NCBI GenBank assembly: GCA_012845835.1
Contig: JABAKD010000019.1
Span: 12,020,344-12,084,343, forward strand
Direction of reading: 5' to 3'
Length of the DNA: 64,000 bases
Origin: Undaria pinnatifida
Taxonomy: Eukaryota > Sar > Phaeophyceae > Laminariales > Alariaceae
In this document: in pieces, positions 57,475 through 64,000 of the stretch
Position numbering within the stretch: the stretch's first letter is position 1
Layout: every line of letters begins with the position of its first letter
Program-made: the position numbers and the translations under genes
Notes under the pieces: model-generated
Seen by the model: only the letters and a program-made list of their open reading frames with translations
The model's database searches: none
What the model was told of the DNA's origin: nothing

Positions 57475-57568
57475 TTAACGCATTTACAACTAACTGGAAA
57501 CCCGTCTTTTTCACAAAATTACTTTGATTTATTATGGGGAGGGTTTTGGGGACTCTTAAGGGGGTTAA
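57475..57568. mobile_element. TTAA MITE-like element, copy 3
   Basis: TTAACGCATTTACAACTAAC at the left and GGGGACTCTTAAGGGGGTTA, A at the right, with GGAAACCCGTCTTTTTCAC inside; diverged from copies 1 and 2. Confidence 0.65.
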
Positions 57569-57978
57569 CACACAAAAATGGCGATTTTTTTGAGGAAACT
57601 GAAAAAAAGCGCAACCTGTTACAACAAGAAAGAAACGTGGGGCTCATGATGATAGGTATACATCCAAAAATAAACAATTTTATTAACGAAAACAAGGCTG
57701 AAATTCCGACGCGAGTTTGGGTTGACTTATAAGGAGATCCCGCGGCGGCCATATTAGTACTCGGAAAAATATTATCGCGAGGCGTTCTACGGTAGCCCCC
57801 CCCCCCCCCCCCCACCCACCCACAATTTTTCTTCAACGAAATCGTCGGTTTTGAAACCACCACCCACACGACCGTACCTCCTGAAGAAGAACTGCGGTGT
57901 GTCCCTTGCCACCCCGACGTCGTCGGTCGACAAAATCCTTCCGCAACCAAGAAAATATGTGAAGATAGACATGTTGTA

Positions 57979-58168
57979 CAGTAGGTGGCCCTATATAGTG
58001 CGGGTATGTGTCACGAAATTTTACCCGCACTATACCGGGCACCCGCACTATATAGAAAACCGGCCACTATAATAATATAGACGGATCTATATTGTGCCAA
58101 ACGATTTCACCCGCACAATATCGGACACCCGCACTATATGACCCGCACTATATAGGGCCACCTACTGT
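57979..58168. mobile_element. 190-bp MITE with 27-bp perfect TIRs
   Basis: ACAGTAGGTGGCCCTATATA, GTGCGGG (57979-58005) is perfectly inverted at 58142-58168. The interior repeats CCCGCACTATA and ACGATTTCACCCGCACAATA. Perfect arms suggest recent movement. No coding capacity. Confidence 0.85.
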
Positions 58169-58346
58169 ATGTCCTTTTCATACGTATAGCACGCTCTTAT
58201 TTCTCGTATCGAGCAGCAAAACGAAACGTTCGCAAAAGAAAATCGCTGGTTTGGGGAGGGGCGGGCTATCGTCCCAGGCAACGTTATAGAGGGGCCACTT
58301 TTGGGCCCTTTGCTCTTCTTGCAGTGTGGCTCGGTATCACTCGCAG

Positions 58347-58814
58347 TGTTGGATTAAATCGGTTATGCGAAGAATAATGTGCTCCCAGCAGCCCAGTCTC
58401 AGGGCGCGAGCTTCACTGCAACACACAGTGTGAAGAAGATGGTATATAGATGTCTTTATTAGCTGGTCCCGGATGCTGATAAGAGGGAAAGAGATGGAGT
58501 GAGGCGAGTGGGCGAAGCCATCTCGCTCCACACCAGGCAATATTCTCAACGCCCCAAATTCCCAAATACTACAGGTGCTACATTCTCATATTTCCACGTG
58601 TTCCTAGATTGGTTCCAGGAACAGTCTACAAGGACCTTCGGGACTATTCCACGTGTCCTTCCTATGCTATAATATTCCGCAATGCACCGTCGGGTAATCC
58701 GACAATACCCCGTCGGACGATCCTTCGTGACCATCGTTGTTCCTACTTTGTTCGTTGAGACAAGCTATATCGAACACCCTCCCTGGCGCTGGATCAACTA
58801 ACAAGCCTCCAACA
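58347..58814 (-). repeat. 3' LTR of the copia element (complete, 468 bp)
   Basis: Plus-strand ends are TGTTGGATTAAA and GCCTCCAACA, an inverted TGTTGG/CCAACA pair. On the minus strand AATAAA at 58460-58455 is a candidate polyadenylation signal, with TATATA just beyond it. Confidence 0.85.
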
Positions 58815-58852
58815 ACACTGGCAACTCCCAAAAGCAATTTACGACGGAAAAC

Positions 58853-61800
58853 TTATATCCCCAACAAAAAGTCACGGTGTTTCTCAAAACTCTCCCGAGC
58901 AATCGCCTTGGTGAGAATGTCCGCATGTTGATCCTCCGTCCTTAAGTACTTGACGCATAAATCTCCTTTTCCCACCAACTCGCGCAGGAAGTGGTACCTC
59001 ACATCGATGTGCTTGCTGTTTGACGAACTCAGTGGGTTTTTGGCCAAGTCAATCGCCCCTTTGTTGTCTTCAAACACTCCAATGCTCGGCGATCCAAGAC
59101 TAGGCATCAAGAAAACCAAGACTCCTCGCACGTACAGGGCCTCCTTCACCCCGTCGGCCATCGCTACGTACTCGGCCTCAGTGGTGGAGAGCGTAACGCA
59201 TTTCTGCGTCCTAGAAAACCAAGATACGAGCGTTCCTCCGCAGCAAACAGCTACACCAGATACCGAACGCCTGTCCTCGGCCTTGTGGGCGTAGTCTGCG
59301 TCTACGTACGTCTCTAGGTCGTATTCCAACTGTACATCCCCCAACTTACTCTCTTTCCTGAAAGTCAAGCCCAAGTGGGCTGTAGCGCTCAAGTACTCGA
59401 GAACCTTCCTAGCAGCCTTCACGTGTACTTCCTTAGGATCGTGCGAGAACCGCGCAATCGCTCGCACTGCGTTTGAGATGTCAGGTCTCGTCTGGTTCGC
59501 AATCCACATCAAACTCCCCACAATTTCACGGAAATTCGCGTCCACCACAGGTTCCTCATCACTCACGTACCTGAGGTCCAACGACGGTGAAGCGGGGATG
59601 GGGCTGGTCTTAGTGATACCGAAACGGTCGACAACGTTTCGGATGAACTGAGTCTGTGAAATCTCCAAGGTTCCCTTCTCACGATCCCTCCTGTACTCGC
59701 TACCCATGTACCACGTAACCTCGCCCAGATGTTTTGTAGGGAATCTCTTATTGAGATCAGCTACTACCGAATCCGTCACCCCCTTGGTCGCTGCGATCTT
59801 GATGTCGTCCACGTGGACCACCAGCATCGCCACAACCGCGTCATTCAACATTAGTCGAAACACGCACGGGTCTACCAAGCACTGCTCAAACCCGCACTCT
59901 ACTAGGGTTGACGACAGTAGCTTGTACCATGAGCGACCACTCTGCTTCAGCCCGTAAAAGGCTTTGTTGAGTAGGACTACCTTACCGGACATCTCGCCAC
60001 AACCGCGAGGAAGTCTCAAGAAAATCTCGGTATCCAACTCTGCCTGAATAAAGGCCTGGTCAACGTCCAAGTGTCTCAAGTCCCAATCAAGCTTGCACGC
60101 CATTGCTGCAATGAGTCTGTTAGACGTGGTCGAGGCAGTGGGGGCAAAAGTCTCGAAGTAGTCAACTCCCTCTACCTGACTATAGCCCTTAGCTACCAAC
60201 CGTGCCTTAGCTCTATCAATCATGCCGTGCGCGTCGCTCTTCCACTTCAAGAGCCACTTTGACTCTACGATATTGTTACTGGCGGGAAGTTCAGAAACCT
60301 CCACAAACGTTCCAGCAGCTTCGAGTCCATCAAACTCCGATCTCATCGCGTCCATCCAAACGTCCGAATGCTTCGACTTACGAGCTGCGGTGTATGACGT
60401 TGGTTCCGGTTCAGCCTCTTTGACAAGGCAATCCGGCAACTTCGTCTTCTCACACTCCGCTTCATTCGCCGCCAGTAGCGCCTGGAACACACGGCCTCCT
60501 TCACAGGGCCCGATCGCACTAATCAGTCCTGCTGCCGCTTCCCGATTGAGCGCCCTGGTCTGCGCTCTCGTACGTCCCTCCCGAATCTCTTCACCATCGC
60601 CCGGTCCTGACATGTGCGCTCCAAGTTGGCGTGCAGCAGTCCGGACCGCCGTGGGGGTTGGAGCTTCATCGTCAGAGGCCGACGCGTCGCTTCCATCCTG
60701 AGACGAAGAGTCGCTGTCAGATAATTCGCTGCTGACCGCTGATGTATCGTTCGGCTCCACATCTTCGGCGCGAAACTCGTCGCCAGCTTGCGGTATCGGA
60801 GACACCGCTGGCGTCATCGGGGACACCGCACGGAGTTGGTGAGGAATTCCCCTCCCCAAAACCGGCAGTGGAGTCGTCGGGGCGGAGACAAAGTCCTCCG
60901 TCCCTCCCAGCTCTGGCGCATCTTCTAGCCCCTGCGTCCCTCCCTGTTCCGGTACCTCCGGCAGCTGGGATAGTACCGCTCCCACATCAAGCGTTGCCTC
61001 CCAGGTCACATCTCGAGTCTCCACCACCCTGTTCCCCCGCGTGAGCATCCGCAAAGAGTCACTTGGGTGGTCGATGCCCGGCCCGAGGTAAAAGCAGCTC
61101 TCGGCCCGGGGTGACGACTTGGACGGGCGGTTCCAGCGGCAGTACGCTGGGCGAAGGAACGGGTGTGGCGAGGCAGGTGCGGCAGCTCCATGCCACATCT
61201 CATGCGGAGACTTGTTGCCGGGGTTGGCAGTGGTTGCGGTGTGGTTCAAGGCGTCACAAGACCAGTGCACCGCTTCCGCCCACAGGGATTCAGTCGGCGG
61301 TAGTTGAACGAGCGGGAAAATGATAGGGGCTTGGATGCACGCAGCAAGCGCTGCGTTCTGAATGATGCCTAGCGCTCTCTCGACAACACCGTTCTGCTTT
61401 GGGCTGTCCGCGTTGGTGAATTCCTGCTTGATGCAAAACTGTTTGCACACCTCTCCAAACTCCCCACCAAAGAATTCCCCACCGTTGTCAGACCTTACAA
61501 TCTCAACCTTCGAGGGGACACCGTCGGCGCGCACATCAGCCAAAAACTTCCTAAACGCGTCTGCTGCATCCGATTTGTGCTTCAGAAAATATACCCAGGC
61601 GTAGCGAGAGAAGTCATCCTTCACTAGCATGACATACCTCTTACCCAACAGAGAAGGGGTTCTCTTAGGGCCACTTAGATCAACAAAGACCCGTCCCAAC
61701 TTCTCTGGCGCGCGTGACTTAGTACTGCTGGGGATTGGTTTGCGGTAACCTTTCGCCATAGAACAGCCAGTACAGGGTCTTAGCGTCCCTAACAGTTCTA

Positions 61801-63679
61801 CACCAAGTGCCTTTGCGGTCTCTCTCAGCAGTAGTTCGTTAGAGTGGCCATGCACGCAGTGGAAGATGTTGATATCTACAGCAGTCTCAGCAGAAGCAGC
61901 GCTACCGGGGGCAAGCACGGGAAACGCCAGGGGAAAATCGCAACCAGTCTCCCCTCGGTTCTCAGCGGGGTCGGGTGTCAATAGGGGAAACGGCACATAG
62001 CCGTTGTCTGGCTCTATCCTGCAAGCGAAGTTGGAGTAACTAGATCCATCACCCTCGAATCTCAACCGTCCATCGAAAAGAGAAATGCACAAGCCCTCAT
62101 CCTCGGTCATGAATCCTACTCCCTGCTTATGCGCGGCCATTAGCGAAAACAAATTGAACGCCAAGTCCGGCATGTATGCCACATCTAACAGTTTAACAGT
62201 TAGATCTCCGGGGAAGACTACAGTCAGCGTGCCATACCCCACGACGTCGATCAGGTGGTTGTCACCGATCCTAACCTTGTCGTCGCACAGTCGTACGTCA
62301 CTCAACAGGTCAGCCGAATGAGTCATGTGAAATGAAGAACCACTGTCTGCTATCCATTTCTCAGCTAAGCTCTCTGTTATGCTCTCACTACGTTCCTCAG
62401 TACACGAGTCATCACTACGGCTAAACATAGCATTCGCAAGACAGCACACAGTCTCACCACTGTTGTTCTGTTCCTGTGCACCTTCGCCAGACGTCCTCTC
62501 CGAAGCCGGGGTGACACGAGCCTTGCACTGGTACCACATGTGCCCGGGTTCCAAGCAACGGATACACTTACCCTTCACCTTATCATACTCTGATTGGGGG
62601 ATGGTCTGCTTGGGGGTGGGGGGGCTGCCTCTACCTTCGCTACCCTGGCTAGCATCAGCATTCGCTGATTCCTTGTTTCGCGACCTAACATTGTTACGGT
62701 TGGATCCGCGACCACCTCCACGGTTACCTCCACGCCCACCTCCGCGGCCACCTCGGGCAGCACCATTCGAAAACAGTGCCTGACCCACGTTCTTTCCTTT
62801 TGGCACGGGAAGTCTCAGGTGCCTCTGCCTGACAATGCTCTCTATTTCAGCTCGGGTGATTTCATCGCGGTACAAGAGCGTGCGTTGTTCTATCTCGTAG
62901 TCAGCTGTAAGAACTCGTACCAGTTTGCGGTTCACCTCTCCTTCTGATTTCGGCACACCAAGCGAAGCAAGAGTACCAACAATCTTGTCTACGCGACTGA
63001 AGAATTTCATGGGCTCCTCACCCTTCTCCATTTTCACTGCATCAAACGCGTCCGACCATTTGACCTGTGTGGCAACTGATTTCGGAAGAAACCAATCCCG
63101 AAGCATTCTCCAAGCACCGCTTGGCGATTGCCTGGCAAACACTCTGTCTAATAGGTCAGTATCAGTCATGCTCTCAGTCAGACATATCCATGCAACCCGC
63201 GCATTCTTGATGTGTGGACGGCTCAAACCTTGCGAAATGAAGTATTGCGTGTCTTTGGTTGTGTCACCTACAGCTACCTCTATGTCTGTAAGCATAGAAC
63301 CCAAACACCCACTCATCGATACGAACGCTTCGAACCGCTTACTCCATACGGGGAATTCCTCAGGTTTACCGCTGAATTTGGGGACTGCCTGCTTTATACT
63401 ACTGAATTCACGAGGGCCTACATTTACACCTGAACTCTCAACGGATTCGTCATACCTAATCTCGTCTACGTGTACACCACCACCAGGGGCTTGCAAGTTC
63501 CCACCGGTTACGACTCCATCTTGGCGTTCCCTGCCAGGGTTGGACTGGGCCTCTCCACGGCCCCGGTCGCTGGCCATCCGCTCTTCCAGTCGATCTTGTC
63601 GGAATACCAATGATCTCAGCAAGACCATCATTTCTTCTTGTGAGCCGGCCTCCTCTTGGTCATGCTCACTTCCAGGCAT
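58853..63679 (-). CDS. Gag-Pol polyprotein, Ty1/copia type, 1608 residues, intact
   Basis: A single uninterrupted frame. Copia proteins are cleaved into capsid, protease, integrase, reverse transcriptase and RNase H, which copy the element's RNA and insert the DNA. Approximate residues: Gag core 90-310; RGG-rich basic linker 320-345; CCHC zinc knuckle CIRCLEPGHMWYQC near 372; protease motif WIADSGSSFHMT near 440; integrase HHCC (HCVHGH to CTGC) near 605-640 and catalytic D-D-E (FVDLSG, SDNGGEF, PKQNGVVER) near 663-765; RT start (WLLKWKSD, RLVAKGYSQ) near 1145 with VHVDDIK, the copia form of the YxDD site, near 1290; RNase H (YVDADYAHK, TTEAEYVAM, KHIDVRYHF) near 1460-1560. The start at 63679 is the first ATG after the LTR. 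Domain order IN before RT is diagnostic of copia rather than gypsy. Confidence 0.96.
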   Translation of the reverse strand: MPGSEHDQEEAGSQEEMMVLLRSLVFRQDRLEERMASDRGRGEAQSNPGRERQDGVVTGGNLQAPGGGVHVDEIRYDESVESSGVNVGPREFSSIKQAVPKFSGKPEEFPVWSKRFEAFVSMSGCLGSMLTDIEVAVGDTTKDTQYFISQGLSRPHIKNARVAWICLTESMTDTDLLDRVFARQSPSGAWRMLRDWFLPKSVATQVKWSDAFDAVKMEKGEEPMKFFSRVDKIVGTLASLGVPKSEGEVNRKLVRVLTADYEIEQRTLLYRDEITRAEIESIVRQRHLRLPVPKGKNVGQALFSNGAARGGRGGGRGGNRGGGRGSNRNNVRSRNKESANADASQGSEGRGSPPTPKQTIPQSEYDKVKGKCIRCLEPGHMWYQCKARVTPASERTSGEGAQEQNNSGETVCCLANAMFSRSDDSCTEERSESITESLAEKWIADSGSSFHMTHSADLLSDVRLCDDKVRIGDNHLIDVVGYGTLTVVFPGDLTVKLLDVAYMPDLAFNLFSLMAAHKQGVGFMTEDEGLCISLFDGRLRFEGDGSSYSNFACRIEPDNGYVPFPLLTPDPAENRGETGCDFPLAFPVLAPGSAASAETAVDINIFHCVHGHSNELLLRETAKALGVELLGTLRPCTGCSMAKGYRKPIPSSTKSRAPEKLGRVFVDLSGPKRTPSLLGKRYVMLVKDDFSRYAWVYFLKHKSDAADAFRKFLADVRADGVPSKVEIVRSDNGGEFFGGEFGEVCKQFCIKQEFTNADSPKQNGVVERALGIIQNAALAACIQAPIIFPLVQLPPTESLWAEAVHWSCDALNHTATTANPGNKSPHEMWHGAAAPASPHPFLRPAYCRWNRPSKSSPRAESCFYLGPGIDHPSDSLRMLTRGNRVVETRDVTWEATLDVGAVLSQLPEVPEQGGTQGLEDAPELGGTEDFVSAPTTPLPVLGRGIPHQLRAVSPMTPAVSPIPQAGDEFRAEDVEPNDTSAVSSELSDSDSSSQDGSDASASDDEAPTPTAVRTAARQLGAHMSGPGDGEEIREGRTRAQTRALNREAAAGLISAIGPCEGGRVFQALLAANEAECEKTKLPDCLVKEAEPEPTSYTAARKSKHSDVWMDAMRSEFDGLEAAGTFVEVSELPASNNIVESKWLLKWKSDAHGMIDRAKARLVAKGYSQVEGVDYFETFAPTASTTSNRLIAAMACKLDWDLRHLDVDQAFIQAELDTEIFLRLPRGCGEMSGKVVLLNKAFYGLKQSGRSWYKLLSSTLVECGFEQCLVDPCVFRLMLNDAVVAMLVVHVDDIKIAATKGVTDSVVADLNKRFPTKHLGEVTWYMGSEYRRDREKGTLEISQTQFIRNVVDRFGITKTSPIPASPSLDLRYVSDEEPVVDANFREIVGSLMWIANQTRPDISNAVRAIARFSHDPKEVHVKAARKVLEYLSATAHLGLTFRKESKLGDVQLEYDLETYVDADYAHKAEDRRSVSGVAVCCGGTLVSWFSRTQKCVTLSTTEAEYVAMADGVKEALYVRGVLVFLMPSLGSPSIGVFEDNKGAIDLAKNPLSSSNSKHIDVRYHFLRELVGKGDLCVKYLRTEDQHADILTKAIARESFEKHRDFLLGI

Positions 63680-63712
63680 TGTTCCGATTCAAACGTATAA
63701 AGCACGTTAACG

Positions 63713-64000
63713 TGTTGGATTAAATCGGTTATGCGAATAATAATGTGCTCCCAGCAGCCCAGTCTCAGGGCGCGAGCTTCACTGCAACACACAGTGTGAA
63801 GAAGATGGTATATAGATGTCTTTATTAGCTGGTCCCGGATGCTGATAAGAGGGAAAGAGATGGAGTGAGGCGAGTGGGCGAAGCCATCTCGCTCCACACC
63901 AGGCAATATTCTCAACGCCCCAAATTCACAAATACTACAGGTGCTACATTCTCATATTTCCACGTGTTCCTAGATTGGTTCCAGGAACAGTCTACAAGGA
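63713..64000 (-). repeat. 5' LTR of the copia element (partial, runs off the window)
   Basis: Nearly identical to 58347-58634. Only 33 bases separate it from the gag-pol ATG, and they do not begin with TGG, the usual start of a tRNA primer-binding site. Confidence 0.9.

Larger units (their letters stand above)
49306..58346. other. Gene-free interval between FYVE-SYLF start and copia element
   Basis: No exon was recognised. The first 100 bases upstream of the 49305 start (49325-49395) are CAG/CTG-rich; a promoter could not be defined. Then come a long-TIR element (about 49630-50802), unassigned sequence (50803-51914), a dyad minisatellite (51915-52185), unassigned sequence (52186-53487), SINE-like copies, three copies of a poly-G-containing repeat (54428-56480), unassigned sequence (56490-57470) and MITE-like elements (57475-58168). 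Confidence 0.6.
58347..64000 (-). mobile_element. Ty1/copia LTR retrotransposon (5' LTR cut by window end)
   Basis: Minus-strand element in the order 5' LTR (from about 63713 rightwards, truncated at 64000), short leader, one gag-pol frame, 3' LTR (58347-58814). LTRs begin TGTTGG and end CCAACA. Over the roughly 288 bases where both LTRs are visible I see two differences (positions near 58373/63739 and 58561/63927), so insertion looks recent. The element flanks nothing recognisable on its left; target duplication cannot be checked because the other edge is outside. Confidence 0.93.

Noticed and set aside
62925..63710. 261-residue plus-strand frame
   Set aside because: It is the antisense shadow of the copia Gag region.

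Overview
This window looks like nuclear DNA of a photosynthetic stramenopile, most likely a brown alga of the Ectocarpus or kelp type. That is an inference from three things. Genes are split into many short exons by long GT-AG introns full of repeats. A plastid protein carries a heterokont-style bipartite leader (hydrophobic signal, then a GFALSP cleavage region). The proteins are of plant or algal type. I read the sequence by eye; exon borders come from reading frame, splice dinucleotides, intron phase and fit to remembered family patterns, and nothing was aligned by software.

Three intron-rich host genes and one retrotransposon are supported. (1) 405-4171, plus strand: the last five exons of plant-type dihydrodipicolinate reductase (DapB, lysine biosynthesis); its 5' part lies outside the window. 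(2) 8418-21608, plus strand: a complete eight-exon gene for a 378-residue CSP41-like plastid stem-loop RNA-binding protein of the atypical short-chain dehydrogenase family. (3) 49305-34278, minus strand: a proposed 14-exon, 543-residue protein with an N-terminal FYVE zinc finger, a SYLF (Ysc84) domain and an acidic, Gly-rich tail, resembling the plant CFS1 class of endosomal FYVE/SYLF proteins. Genes 2 and 3 converge on a 12.7 kb repeat-filled gap. (4) 58347 to beyond 64000, minus strand: an intact Ty1/copia element with a 1608-residue Gag-Pol frame, one full LTR and most of the second.

The rest is repeats: at least three tRNA-headed SINE-like families, several MITE-like families with clear terminal inverted repeats, large fold-backs, satellites of 150-300 bp units, minisatellites of 20-60 bp units, (GGGTC)n clusters and long homopolymers. 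No CRISPR array, rRNA or convincing intact tRNA gene was seen.

The most unusual pattern is what I call exon shadows. Introns of genes 2 and 3, and the 3' flank of gene 1, hold degenerate copies of the neighbouring exon together with its splice-site edge, repeated up to six times in tandem. CSP41 exon 2 (about six copies), CSP41 exon 5 (one), FYVE-SYLF exon 12 (about five), and FYVE-SYLF exons 5, 9 and 13 (one each) all show it. This points to a local duplication process acting across exon-intron borders, which could generate new exons.
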